Shown: positions 1 through 7,942, counted from the stretch's first letter. The stretch: DNA of 20,592 nucleotides from CAIYPH01 sp043744375 (GCA_043744375.1 JAYTUU010000104.1:1-20592); one strand, 5' to 3'. The notes: generated by a model from the letters alone, not told the origin. Program-made: numbers and translations.

Positions 1-852
1 ATGGGCCATGATGTCGGCTCGGCCGGCGATGGCGGCGAGGGGGAAGCCGCCACCGATGATTTTACCGAGTGTGCAGATGTCGGGTGTGACGCCGTAATAG
101 GCCTGGGCGCCGCCATAGGCGAAGCGGAAGCCGGTCACGACCTCATCGAAGATCAGCGGAATGCCGTGCTCCGAGGTGACACGGCGCAGCGCCTGCAGGA
201 AGCCCGGCTTGGGCGGGATCAGGCGTTGGAAGGGCTCGACGATGACGCCGGCCAGCTCGTCGGCATGCTCCTTGATCAGGCTTTCCATCATCTCGATGTC
301 GTTGAACGCCGCGACCAGCATCTCGTCCTGCACGCTCTTCGGGATGCCGGCCGAATCGGGCGACGGGCGCGGGAAGTTGCCGGGCTTCTTGGGGGCGAGC
401 GACATCAGCGCGTAGTCGCTCATGCCGTGATAGCCGCCCTCGAACTTCAGGATCTTCTCCCGCCCGCGAAACGCCCGCGCCAGCCGCATCGCATAGAAAT
501 CCGCCTCGGTGCCGCTGGAGACGAAGCGCACCTGGTCGGCGCAGGCCACCGCATCGACGATCTCCGCCGCCAACTCGATACCCGGCTCGTTGTTGGTGAA
601 AAACGTCGTCCCACGCGCCACCTGTGCCTGCACGGCGGCGACCACATCGGGATGCGCGTGGCCCACGAACATCGGGCCAGACCCCAGCAGGAAATCCACA
701 TACTCGTTGCCGCTGACGTCCCACACATGCCCACCGCGGCCTTCGCGAATGATCACATCGGTCGTCACGTTGCCAAACCCGCCGCCCGGCAGAACGCGCT
801 TGGCGGTCTCCACCAGCTCAAGTTCACGCGCGCTGCGATGCTGTTCGGTCAT
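1..852 (-). CDS. Class III aminotransferase, glutamate-1-semialdehyde aminomutase-like (3' end outside window)
   Basis: The first 284 residues of a PLP-dependent class III aminotransferase are visible, and the frame is still open at the window edge. The ATG at 852 follows a purine-rich AGAGGG about 8 bases upstream. Seen: SSGTEA (residues 112-117, cofactor phosphate region), KFEGGYHG (136-143), FDEVVTGFR (235-243, with the Asp that contacts the pyridine nitrogen) and TLGKIIGGGFP (261-271), where K264 should be the Schiff-base lysine. These motifs are closest to the glutamate-1-semialdehyde 2,1-aminomutase branch. However, the N-terminus lacks the usual HemL NSPVR motif, and alphaproteobacteria normally make 5-aminolevulinate with ALA synthase. 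I therefore infer a HemL-like aminotransferase or mutase of unknown substrate rather than the tetrapyrrole enzyme. It lies downstream of the FkbM gene on the same strand, but a 153-base gap carrying an FNR-like box suggests its own promoter. Confidence 0.85.
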   Translation of the reverse strand, partial: MTEQHRSARELELVETAKRVLPGGGFGNVTTDVIIREGRGGHVWDVSGNEYVDFLLGSGPMFVGHAHPDVVAAVQAQVARGTTFFTNNEPGIELAAEIVDAVACADQVRFVSSGTEADFYAMRLARAFRGREKILKFEGGYHGMSDYALMSLAPKKPGNFPRPSPDSAGIPKSVQDEMLVAAFNDIEMMESLIKEHADELAGVIVEPFQRLIPPKPGFLQALRRVTSEHGIPLIFDEVVTGFRFAYGGAQAYYGVTPDICTLGKIIGGGFPLAAIAGRADIMAH

Positions 853-922
853 GTTCGGATCCCTCTGCGATACAAGTGCCAAGATGAGCACCGGTATCGT
901 CGCACGCGCAAGCGCCGCGGCC

Positions 923-936
923 TTGATTTGTGTCAA
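923..936. promoter_or_regulatory. FNR/FixK-type palindrome upstream of the aminotransferase
   Basis: TTGATTTGTGTCAA matches the FNR/FixK/Anr consensus TTGAY-N4-RTCAA at every defined position. It sits in the gap between the FkbM stop and the aminotransferase start, about 70 bases upstream of that start. On the minus strand it reads TTGACACAAATCAA, so it also contains a consensus -35 hexamer (TTGACA). No convincing -10 was found at 16-18 bases. Regulation by a CRP/FNR-family protein, for example in response to oxygen, is inference from the motif alone. Confidence 0.5.
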
Positions 937-1005
937 TGCGCGCATTCGGGACGACCTTACGGTGCCCGGTATTCCCGATAGCAGGACATCGATCATGGCA
1001 ACGCG

Positions 1006-1935
1006 CTACTGGCTCACCCCGGACAGCCGCAGCGGCGGGCAGCGCAGCGCCGCGATCAGGTCCTCCCGCGTCGTCAGGCAGGCCACGTAGTTCGGCCCGA
1101 CGAAGTCCTCGTCGTCGATCTCGTAGGGCTTGAAAGCGACACCTTCGGGATAGAGCTTGCCGATGACGAAGCCACGATCGGTGAAGAAGCGGTAGAAATC
1201 GGCGAGGAAAACCCGGTTCGTCAGGTTCGCCCGGCCATACTCGAACTGCACGAGGTCGATACGCCCGGCGGCGAAGGCGCTCTCGAAGCCGGCCAGCACC
1301 GTCATCTCCGCGCCTTCGACGTCGATCTTCAGCAACTCCAGGCGGCCGATGTCGTGCTCATCCAAATAGTCATCGCCCCGGCGGATCTGCCCGACCACCT
1401 CGGTGATCCCGGCAAATCCCTGATCGGCGGCGGCGAGATCAACAACATCACGCAACGAACTCGCTGTGGTTGGGCTTTCGGCGGAAAAAAACATGCTGAT
1501 CGTGCCCGTGCGGTCGCCCAGGCCGAAGCCGTTCACCACGGCGCGCGTGCCAAGCGGGGCCACCGCCGCGCGCAGGATCGCCGCCGTCGCATCGACGATC
1601 TCGAAGCCATGCACGGTCGTATCCGGCAATTCCCGGCAGGCGGCCACCGTCCACTCGCCGATATTGGCGCCGACATCGAGGATATGGCGCGGCGCGAACG
1701 GCCGCAGCCTTGTCAGAAGGGCCGCCTCGCCGCTGGTCTCGACCGCATATTGCCGGTTCTTCCAGGCATCGAGCGCATTGTTGAAGAACGTGGCGAGCGC
1801 GGTCGTGTCGGGATGATACCGGTTCTGCATCAGATCGCGCGCCAGCCAACTCCGGTCCCCCGGCGCCAGGCGACGCACGAGCCGCCGGAGCACCGCCAGC
1901 GTGGCGCCGGCGGCGAAGCGCGTCAGAGCGGGCAT
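1006..1935 (-). CDS. FkbM family SAM-dependent methyltransferase
   Basis: A 309-residue class I methyltransferase of the FkbM family. These enzymes usually O-methylate sugars, lipids or polyketides. Seen: SAM-binding motif I ILDVGANIG (residues 85-93), the acidic residue of motif II in HGFE (109-112), and the FkbM hallmark KIDVEGAE (203-210). The length is normal for the family. The ATG at 1935 lies one base after the TGA of the upstream hydroxylase-family gene, so the two are almost certainly co-transcribed and translationally coupled. The substrate cannot be read from the sequence. The partner gene suggests a membrane lipid or glycolipid, which is inference. The gene ends in TAG, and no clear terminator hairpin follows before the aminotransferase promoter region. 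Confidence 0.9.
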   Translation of the reverse strand: MPALTRFAAGATLAVLRRLVRRLAPGDRSWLARDLMQNRYHPDTTALATFFNNALDAWKNRQYAVETSGEAALLTRLRPFAPRHILDVGANIGEWTVAACRELPDTTVHGFEIVDATAAILRAAVAPLGTRAVVNGFGLGDRTGTISMFFSAESPTTASSLRDVVDLAAADQGFAGITEVVGQIRRGDDYLDEHDIGRLELLKIDVEGAEMTVLAGFESAFAAGRIDLVQFEYGRANLTNRVFLADFYRFFTDRGFVIGKLYPEGVAFKPYEIDDEDFVGPNYVACLTTREDLIAALRCPPLRLSGVSQ

Positions 1936-1936
1936 G

Positions 1937-3028
1937 TCATGGGTGTCTTTCGGAGGGGGGTGGCTCGGCCTGCGACACCGTATCTTGCCGTCTGGGGATC
2001 AACCGCTCGCGCAGCATCCCAGCCATCTCCCAGAGCGGCCGCAGATAGGCGGTCGGCAGGCCGGTATGCGGCTGGGGCACGCGTTCTCCGGCGCCGTAGC
2101 GCAGGTCCTGCCGCGAGTCCGGAAGATACAACGTGCCGAACATCCAGTCCCACACGGCGAGAAACGCGCCCATGTTCTTGTTCCAATGCTCCGGCGCCAC
2201 GCTGTGGTGGATCTGGTGCGTGGCCGGGGAAATGAACACGTGGTTGAGCCGCCGGCCCCAGGAAATCGGGACATGGGCATGAAACAGCTGATCCCCCGCG
2301 AGCGCGAACGCCGCGGCGACGAGGTTCATGCCGAACAATGTCATCACCGGCGCCTCGCCGACGAAAAAATAGAGCATCGGCGCGAGCACCAGGGCGGTCG
2401 CCGCGGCACGAAATATCGGCAACAGGATATTCTCGATCGGATGCACCCGCCCGGCGACCAGCGGGGTCATCACTTCGGCGGAGTGGTGCACCTTGTGGAT
2501 CGGCCACAGGAACGGCACGCGGTGGGCAAGGTAGTGCCACACCCAGTAGCCGAAATCATTGGCGATCGCGATCAGGATGGTGAAGGCAAAGATCGTCCCG
2601 GTCGTCCATTCCAGCCGCGGCGTGCCCGGGCCGAACAGCCAGACCATGCCGGCCAGAACAATCGCGCTGAAATAGGCGGCGTTGTAGCGCCAGCCGATAT
2701 TGACGAACGGCATGACGAAGAAATTCACGACGTTGAGTTGTATATCCGTGCGGGTCGACGGGTGCGAGAAGAAGCCGCGCGGGAAACAGAACCGCAGGAA
2801 CCCCTCGCCGCCCCAGCGCGCCCGCCAATCGGGCCGCAGCACATAGGCAATCGCGAGCACGACCATCGCCGCGACGAACGTCACCCAATAGAAGCGCCCC
2901 CCGGGGTCGATGAATGAGACATCGATGAACTGGAGCATCCGGCCGAACAACCAACCGAGCCACGGATGCTCGGGCAGCAGGAGGTCGGCGAGCGCTGTGT
3001 GAAGGGTCGCCATCATTCGGTCGAGCAT
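1937..3028 (-). CDS. Sterol desaturase / fatty acid hydroxylase family membrane protein
   Basis: A 363-residue integral membrane protein with the histidine clusters of the di-iron fatty acid hydroxylase superfamily: H165-x3-H169 (HYLAH), H178-x2-HH (HKVHH, 178-182) and H271-x2-HH (HQIHH, 271-275), with an extra HAH at 250-252. Such enzymes insert hydroxyl groups or double bonds into membrane lipids or sterol/hopanoid-like substrates using O2. Hydrophobic segments near residues 48-66, 118-132, 143-158 and 205-245 fit a multi-pass protein. I chose the ATG at 3028. The frame stays open to a TTG at 3109, but those extra residues are rich in Pro, Arg and Ser and look untranslated. A later in-frame ATG at 3016 is also possible, and no strong Shine-Dalgarno sequence distinguishes them. 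The stop is one base from the FkbM start, so the two genes form an operon. The exact lipid substrate is unknown. Confidence 0.88.
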   Translation of the reverse strand: MLDRMMATLHTALADLLLPEHPWLGWLFGRMLQFIDVSFIDPGGRFYWVTFVAAMVVLAIAYVLRPDWRARWGGEGFLRFCFPRGFFSHPSTRTDIQLNVVNFFVMPFVNIGWRYNAAYFSAIVLAGMVWLFGPGTPRLEWTTGTIFAFTILIAIANDFGYWVWHYLAHRVPFLWPIHKVHHSAEVMTPLVAGRVHPIENILLPIFRAAATALVLAPMLYFFVGEAPVMTLFGMNLVAAAFALAGDQLFHAHVPISWGRRLNHVFISPATHQIHHSVAPEHWNKNMGAFLAVWDWMFGTLYLPDSRQDLRYGAGERVPQPHTGLPTAYLRPLWEMAGMLRERLIPRRQDTVSQAEPPPSERHP

Positions 3029-3138
3029 GGCACCGGAACTGCGAGGAAGAACAGCGCTCACATACACATTGGGAGGCCGCGCGGTCCAGCTTTTGTACGG
3101 ATCGCACAATCGGGTGAAGGCTCAAGCCGCACAATCAA

Positions 3139-3178
3139 GGCTCCGCCGGCCAAGGGCCGAGGGCCCTTGGAACCCCCC
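3139..3178 (+). repeat. Hairpin repeat, copy 1
   Basis: A perfect 9-bp stem CCAAGGGCC / GGCCCTTGG (3150-3158 and 3162-3170) encloses the loop GAG. It is preceded by GGCTCCGCCGG and followed by AACCCCCC. The reverse complement of 3333-3368 has the same arrangement, and so does 15979-16009, so this is one copy of a recurring intergenic element. No T-run follows, which argues against a plain intrinsic terminator. Confidence 0.7.
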
Positions 3179-3332
3179 TACTGCTTGCGGCTGGATCAGC
3201 ATTTCCGCGTGCTCGGCATTTTGGCTCGTGTGCAATGCGGAAACGGGACGAGGATTCCTTGGCTTCGCCAGCGCATAGGGCGAGAACAGACCATGTCAAC
3301 CGCAGGTCATCTCTCCAGCCGCGAGCAGTCGG

Positions 3333-3368
3333 GGGGATCAAAGGGGCGTGCCCCTTTGCCGCCGGAGG
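3333..3368 (-). repeat. Hairpin repeat, copy 2 (inverted relative to copy 1)
   Basis: The 9-bp arms CAAAGGGGC / GCCCCTTTG (3339-3347 and 3350-3358) form a near-continuous palindrome. Read on the minus strand, it carries CTCCGGCGG before the stem and ATCCCCCC after it, matching the flanks of copy 1. The stem bases differ from copy 1 but remain paired. The two copies bracket about 150 bases of intergenic DNA. Confidence 0.65.
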
Positions 3369-3447
3369 CGTCCTTGTTCACCCGATTGCCCTGACGGATC
3401 GCAGCAGCGATCGTGACGGCGGAGGCCGTTCCGGCTATGATGAGCCA

Positions 3448-3810
3448 ATGAAGCGCCGACCCATCGGGCGAGGGCCACGCCTGTTCGTCATCCTCGCGGT
3501 GGTGCTTGGTTTGGGCTGGCAGAGCCCCTCCATCCCCACGGCTCTGGCAGGCGCGGCCGTGCCTGGGATCGCAGCGGCCGATATCTGCCGGAGCGGTGGC
3601 GCGCCTGCCGATGCGCCGATGCCGGCGATGGACCATCAGCATTGCCTCTTCTGTCCTGCATCGCACGCCGCCGGTCCGGCGCTCGGTGTGCTGGCAATGG
3701 CGCGCCCGGCCTGGATCGCCGCTGCGGCGCCTCCGGTCCCGCGGGTGAACAGACCATCCATTCCCCCACGTCCCGCCTATGCCTCGCGGGCGCCGCCACG
3801 GTTCGGTTGA
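3448..3810 (+). CDS. DUF2946-like Cys/His-rich small protein
   Basis: A 120-residue protein with a basic N-terminus and a hydrophobic stretch (residues 11-24), consistent with a signal peptide or membrane anchor. A Cys at 47 (DIC) is followed by DHQHCLFC (62-69) and H73, a candidate metal-binding cluster. The tail is Pro/Arg-rich and ends in RAPPRFG. This arrangement matches DUF2946 proteins, which in proteobacteria often sit beside copper-handling genes. The molecular function is not established. The ATG at 3448 is chosen because the reading frame upstream of it lacks protein-like sequence and the signal-like segment begins there; no strong ribosome-binding site is visible. The PCu(A)C chaperone starts 45 bases downstream, so co-transcription is likely. 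Confidence 0.72.
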   Translation: MKRRPIGRGPRLFVILAVVLGLGWQSPSIPTALAGAAVPGIAAADICRSGGAPADAPMPAMDHQHCLFCPASHAAGPALGVLAMARPAWIAAAAPPVPRVNRPSIPPRPAYASRAPPRFG

Positions 3811-3855
3811 GCTTTGCGTCTTCTCTGAACTCCGAACTTGTGAAACAGGATACTC

Positions 3856-4347
3856 ATGCGACATCTCTTTCTGGCCGCCGCCCTCTGCGCGGCCGCCCCC
3901 GCGCTCGCGCCAGCCCAGGCTGTTGCCCAGACGTCATCGATCACCGTCGAGAACGCCTGGGCGCGCGCCACCACCGCGTCAGCGAAAGCCGGCGGTGTAT
4001 TTCTGACCCTCACCAGTACTGGCGCGCCGGACCGCCTGGTGGGCACCTCCTCCCCAGTGGCGGGGGTGGTGGAACTGCACCGCACGGTGAACGAGAACGG
4101 CGTCATGAAAATGCTGCCGGTGCCCGAACTGGCGCTGGAAACCGGCAAGACGATCGAGCTCAAGCCGGGCAGCTACCACATCATGCTGATCGACCTGAAG
4201 CAGCAGCTCAAATCCGGCGCGACATTCCCCGTCACTCTGCGCTTCGAGAAGGCGGCACCGATCACAGCAACCGTCACCGTGACCACGGCCGGCGCGTCGG
4301 GCCCCGCGCATGGCATGCAACACGCGCACCCCGCGCCCAAGCCGTAA
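3856..4347 (+). CDS. Periplasmic copper chaperone PCu(A)C
   Basis: A 163-residue secreted protein with a signal peptide (residues 1-25, probable cleavage after AVA-Q). The full copper-binding signature H-x10-M-x21-H-x-M is present: H75, M86, H108 and M110. PCu(A)C proteins bind Cu(I) in the periplasm and pass it to the CuA or CuB centres of cytochrome oxidase, often with Sco proteins. The C-terminal tail HGMQHAH adds further His and Met ligands. The ATG at 3856 has an ACAGGA about 7 bases upstream. The gene follows the DUF2946-type gene with a 45-base gap and is convergent with kup, 22 bases separating their stops. No Sco or oxidase gene is in the window. Confidence 0.93.
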   Translation: MRHLFLAAALCAAAPALAPAQAVAQTSSITVENAWARATTASAKAGGVFLTLTSTGAPDRLVGTSSPVAGVVELHRTVNENGVMKMLPVPELALETGKTIELKPGSYHIMLIDLKQQLKSGATFPVTLRFEKAAPITATVTVTTAGASGPAHGMQHAHPAPKP

Positions 4348-4369
4348 CGCGGGACAGCCGGGGTTCGCG

Positions 4370-6265
4370 TCAGATCGCGACGCGGACCCCAAGCTCCACC
4401 ACGCGGTCGCTGGGAATGCGGAAGAACTCGGTCGCCGAGACCGAGTTGCGCGCCATCACCAGGAACAGCCACATCCGCCACATCGGCAGTTTTGGCGCGC
4501 TCGCGGCCACCAGGGTCTCGCGGCCAAGGAAGTAGCTCGCCTGCATCGGATCGAGCGTGATGCCCGAGGATTGCAGCCCGGCCAGATCGCGCGGCAGGTT
4601 CGGGCTTTCCATGAAGCCATAGCGGATCAACACGCGATGGATGCCCGGCGAAAGTTCCTTCACCTCCACCCGCTCATCCGCCCGCGCTTCCGGCACGTCC
4701 ACGTTCTGCACGGTCACGAACAGCACCCGCTCGTGCAACACCTTGTTGTGCTTCAGATTATGCAATAGCGCACCGGGCACGTAGTCAGGGTTCCCGGTCA
4801 TGAACACCGCCATCCCCGGCACCCGCACGGTGCGCGATTGCGGCAGCCGGGCGAGGAACGAGGCGAGCGGCAGGCTGTCCTGCTTCCAGCGGTCCAGCAG
4901 CAGCTCCCGACCGCGCTTCCAGGTCGTCATCAGCATCATCAGCGACAGCCCGAACGCCAGTGGCACCCAGCCGCCCTCGGGGATTTTCAGCGCGTTGGAG
5001 GCAAAGAAGGTCGCATCCACCAGACCGAAAAAGCCGAACAGCCCGATCACGGCCAGGCGCGACCAGCCGTACTGCCGGCGGAACACCACGGCGGCGAGAA
5101 TGCTGGTGCAGAAGAATGTCCCGGTCACCGCGATGCCATAGGCCGAGGCCAGGCTGTCGCTGGTACGGAAGGAGAACACCAGGATCAACACGCCAACGAG
5201 AAGCGCGGTATTCACTTGCGGTAAATAGATCTGCCCCTCCTCGGTGGCGCTGGTGTGCCGCACCGTCAGCCGCGGCAGGAAACCCATCTGGGTGCATTGC
5301 CGCGCCATCGAATAGGCGCCCGAGATCATCGCCTGGCTGGCAATCACCGTCGCCGCCGTCGCCAGCACCACCATCGGCAGACGCAGGATCTCCGGCGCGA
5401 GCAGATAGAACGGGTTGCTGATTGCCGTGGGGTCGTTCAACACCAGCGCACCCTGGCCGAAATAATTCAACTCCAGGCTCGGCAGCACGAAATACAGCCA
5501 CGCATTGCGGATCGGCGGGCGGCCGAAATGGCCCATATCCGCATACAGCGCCTCCGCCCCGGTCACCGCCAGCACGACCGAGCCGAGCACCACGAAGGCC
5601 AGCCATTTGTAGTGGATCACAAGACCAACCGCGTAGACCGGCGACATTGCCCAGAGCACCGCAGGATGGCGGATGATCTCGATCAGACCGAGCAGCCCGA
5701 GCGCGCCGAACCACAGCGCCATGATTGGCCCGAACAATATTCCCATGCTGGTGGTGCCGCGATACTGCACCAGGAACAGCGCCACGATCACCGCAACCGA
5801 GATCGGCAGCACGAACTCCTTCAGATGCGGCGAGACCAGCTCCAACCCCTCGACGGCCGACAATACGGAGATCGCCGGTGTGATCATGCCGTCGCCGAAG
5901 AACAGGCACGCACCGACAATGCCGATGAGCGCGATGACCCGGCGCAGCGCCGGTGACGTCACGTTGCGCTGCGCCAGCGCCATGACGGCGAAAATACCGC
6001 CCTCGCCGCGGTTATCTGCCCGCATGATCAGCAGGATGTATTTCACCGTGACGACCAGGATCAGCGACCAGAAGATCAGCGAGAGAATGCCGAGCACCTC
6101 CCAGGACGAAACGCCCGGCCCCTTGAAATGCTCGAGGCTGGCCTTGAACGCGTAAAGCGGGCTGGTGCCGATATCGCCGTAGACCACCCCGAGAACGCCA
6201 ACCAAGGCCGCTATTTTCACCTGTGAAGGTCGGCCGGCGACGCCGGCATCAGCCATCGTCATCAT
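4370..6265 (-). CDS. kup: Low-affinity potassium transporter Kup (KUP/HAK/KT family)
   Basis: A 631-residue K+ uptake permease (proton-coupled in this family) of the inner membrane, close to the usual 620-630 residues. Seen: GVVYGDIGTSPLYAFK near residue 26-41, the strongest family signature, then RADNRGEGGIFA and about twelve hydrophobic segments. A soluble C-terminal domain ends with SATEFFRIPSDRVVELG, also typical. A cluster of starts (ATG at 6265, 6262 and 6256) follows a GGAG. Spacing is 4 bases to 6265 and 7 to 6262, so 6262 may be used. The frame stays open further upstream to 6406, but that part overlaps a hairpin repeat and does not look like Kup. It is transcribed away from the glycosyltransferase gene and convergently with the copper chaperone gene. 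Confidence 0.96.
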   Translation of the reverse strand: MMTMADAGVAGRPSQVKIAALVGVLGVVYGDIGTSPLYAFKASLEHFKGPGVSSWEVLGILSLIFWSLILVVTVKYILLIMRADNRGEGGIFAVMALAQRNVTSPALRRVIALIGIVGACLFFGDGMITPAISVLSAVEGLELVSPHLKEFVLPISVAVIVALFLVQYRGTTSMGILFGPIMALWFGALGLLGLIEIIRHPAVLWAMSPVYAVGLVIHYKWLAFVVLGSVVLAVTGAEALYADMGHFGRPPIRNAWLYFVLPSLELNYFGQGALVLNDPTAISNPFYLLAPEILRLPMVVLATAATVIASQAMISGAYSMARQCTQMGFLPRLTVRHTSATEEGQIYLPQVNTALLVGVLILVFSFRTSDSLASAYGIAVTGTFFCTSILAAVVFRRQYGWSRLAVIGLFGFFGLVDATFFASNALKIPEGGWVPLAFGLSLMMLMTTWKRGRELLLDRWKQDSLPLASFLARLPQSRTVRVPGMAVFMTGNPDYVPGALLHNLKHNKVLHERVLFVTVQNVDVPEARADERVEVKELSPGIHRVLIRYGFMESPNLPRDLAGLQSSGITLDPMQASYFLGRETLVAASAPKLPMWRMWLFLVMARNSVSATEFFRIPSDRVVELGVRVAI

Positions 6266-6367
6266 CGTGCTCCATTGGGCGCCAGCATGGACACGCTGAT
6301 GCTGCGATGCACCATACGTGACAGGCAGCGCTCGATACGCCCGCACGCGGTGCAACGCAAGCAGGGT

Positions 6368-6404
6368 AAAGGCGAGGGCGCTGCCCTCGGCCTTTGGCAG
6401 GTCC
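6368..6404 (-). repeat. Hairpin repeat, copy 3
   Basis: Read on the minus strand, GGACCTGCCAAAGGC (6404-6390) matches 14 of 15 bases of the plus-strand sequence at 15979-15993. It forms an outer stem with GCCTTT (6373-6368) around an inner hairpin GAGGGC / GCCCTC (6374-6379 and 6383-6388). It lies between the divergent kup and glycosyltransferase genes, about 100 bases upstream of the kup start. A further small palindrome AAGCCC-T-GGGCTT is at 6434-6446. Confidence 0.65.
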
Positions 6405-6537
6405 ACCGACGCGCCGTTTGCGCGGCGACGGCAAAGCCCTGGGCTTCCCTATCTTGGCGCTATCGGCCCTGCCCCCATTGCTCTTTCGGCGGGCCCGGTT
6501 GGCAGTTTCGCCACAGTGGCGGCATCATGGCCCGACG

Positions 6538-7593
6538 ATGGAAGCCGCCCCACCTCGCGTCACCGTACTCATGACCACCTATAACGGCGCGCGGTTCATC
6601 GCCGAGAGCATCGCGAGCATTCTGGCGCAGAGCTTTGCCGATTTCGAACTTCTGATTGTCGACGATGGATCGACGGACGCGACGCCGGCGATCATTGCCG
6701 GGTTTGCCGACCCGCGTCTGCGGGTGATCACGGTCGCCCGCAATGGCGGGATCGTCGCCGCCCGCAACCTCGGCTTTGCCGCCGCCCGCGGGCGGCTCAT
6801 CGCAGCGCTCGATCACGACGATCTGAGCGATCCCCGGCGCCTTGCGTGTGCGGTGGCCTATCTCGACGCGCATCCCGAGGTGGTGCTGGTGAGTACCTGC
6901 GTGCAGGTGCTTGGCCCCGACGGATTGCGTGCCCCCGATCGCCCCGGCGCGTTGGACGCGCTGGCGATGCGCTGGCAATTGCTGATCGACAATCCGCTGA
7001 CCTGGGCGTCGGTGATGTTCCGCGCCGAGGCGATCGGGCGGATCGGCGGCTTCATGCGGACCGAGTACGAGCCCGCCGACGATTTCGATTTGTACCACCG
7101 GCTCCTGGCGGTCGGGGAGATCGCGCGGATCGGGGCGGTGTTGACGACCTATCGCCAGCATCGCGCAAGCGCCTCCCATACGCAGGCCGCGGCGCTCAAC
7201 GGCAATGCCACGCGGGTTCTGGCAGCGGCCTATGCACCGTATCTGGGCGCGGCGGCGGCGGTCGGCGCGGACCTTGTGATCCGCCACTTGTCGGACCGCC
7301 AGCCGGTGCGCGACACGGCGACGCTGGAGCGGCTGGGTGCTTGCCTGGAGACGCTGCTGGACGCGTTCTGCCGCACGCACGGCCTGACGGGCGCCGCGCG
7401 GACGCGGATCGCCGGCCTCGCCGGCCAGGCCTGGTGGGCCGCGGTGCGCGCGGCGGTGCGCTCCGGCGCGCCGGGTCTGTTGCGCTGCCATGGGCGGGCG
7501 CGGGTATTGGCGGCCGTGTTTCGCCCGAGCCTCGCGGACCAGGCGTCCTCGGCCGCCATCGGCGCGGTGCGCGCACTCACGCCGCGGTCATAG
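6538..7593 (+). CDS. Family 2 glycosyltransferase
   Basis: A 351-residue GT-A fold glycosyltransferase that moves a sugar from a nucleotide-sugar donor. Seen: the N-terminal TYNGARFIAESIASIL (14-29), LLIVDDGSTDAT (38-49) with the nucleotide-binding aspartates, ARNLGFAAARG (75-85) and the metal-binding DHDD (92-95). A later segment, GGFMRTEYEPADDFDLYHRL, carries the ED-like catalytic acid region of GT2 enzymes. No membrane segment is evident, so it probably acts at the cytoplasmic face. The ATG at 6538 is chosen because the GT2 fold begins just after it; the ribosome-binding site is weak. The last third is Ala/Arg-rich and less conserved. Surface polysaccharide synthesis is likely, but the acceptor is unknown and no other polysaccharide genes adjoin it. 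The 3' end overlaps a small convergent gene by 17 bases. Confidence 0.88.
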   Translation: MEAAPPRVTVLMTTYNGARFIAESIASILAQSFADFELLIVDDGSTDATPAIIAGFADPRLRVITVARNGGIVAARNLGFAAARGRLIAALDHDDLSDPRRLACAVAYLDAHPEVVLVSTCVQVLGPDGLRAPDRPGALDALAMRWQLLIDNPLTWASVMFRAEAIGRIGGFMRTEYEPADDFDLYHRLLAVGEIARIGAVLTTYRQHRASASHTQAAALNGNATRVLAAAYAPYLGAAAAVGADLVIRHLSDRQPVRDTATLERLGACLETLLDAFCRTHGLTGAARTRIAGLAGQAWWAAVRAAVRSGAPGLLRCHGRARVLAAVFRPSLADQASSAAIGAVRALTPRS

Positions 7594-7822
7594 CACCGCT
7601 GCGATGGGCGGCAATTTCGGCGCGGATGGCGGCGGCGAGTTCGGGGTCGGCGCGGCGGATTTGCGCAATCCGCAGCGTGGCGCCGAAGCCCAGTGACGGC
7701 GAGATCTCCCACCGCTCGAGGAACAGCAGATCGGCGGCAAGGGAGCGATCGGCGACCGTCGCAAGTCGGCGACGAACGGCCATCGTGAAGGGGGTGTTGG
7801 GGTCGAAGGGGATCGTGCTCAC
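7577..7822 (-). CDS. Small hypothetical protein
   Basis: An 81-residue reading frame with a GTG start at 7822 and a GGAG about 11 bases upstream. It overlaps the end of the glycosyltransferase gene tail to tail by 17 bases. The composition looks like a soluble, mixed helical protein: the stretch around DLLFLERWEISPSLGFGA (32-49) is followed by an Arg/Ala-rich helix (AELAAAIRAEI-like). I do not recognise a family. Its position in an otherwise gene-free gap and its protein-like composition argue for a real gene. The non-ATG start and short length leave clear doubt. Confidence 0.45.
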   Translation of the reverse strand: MSTIPFDPNTPFTMAVRRRLATVADRSLAADLLFLERWEISPSLGFGATLRIAQIRRADPELAAAIRAEIAAHRSGAMTAA

Positions 7823-7942
7823 GCTGATGCTGGCTCCGTCCGGGCGGAAGTGGAATGCCCGGGTTTTCGAGCCTGCATATGGCGGACGATCGTGGGTGCC
7901 ACCGTGACAGGGTGATGATAGAACGATGAAGTTGAAGCGGAG

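Larger units (their letters stand above)
3029..3447. other. Gene-free divergent intergenic region with hairpin repeats
   Basis: This 419-base stretch separates the minus-strand hydroxylase gene from the plus-strand DUF2946 gene, so it should hold both promoters. I found no credible gene in it. It contains two related hairpin repeats in opposite orientation (3139-3178 and 3333-3368, listed separately). There is a short direct repeat CGCACAATC at 3103-3111 and 3128-3136. A small dyad GATCGC-AGCA-GCGATC lies at 3397-3412, flanked by two TGACGG copies (3392-3397 and 3414-3419). That dyad lies 36 bases before the DUF2946 start and could be an operator for the copper genes, though it matches no motif I recognise. 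Confidence 0.6.

Noticed and set aside
3029..3109. A longer hydroxylase-family protein starting at the TTG at 3109.
   Set aside because: The added residues are not hydrophobic or family-like, and the ATG at 3028 starts just before the conserved membrane region.
4348..4369. A bidirectional terminator between the convergent copper chaperone and kup genes.
   Set aside because: Only a 5-bp imperfect dyad (ACGCG/CGCGT) with no T-run, too weak to call.
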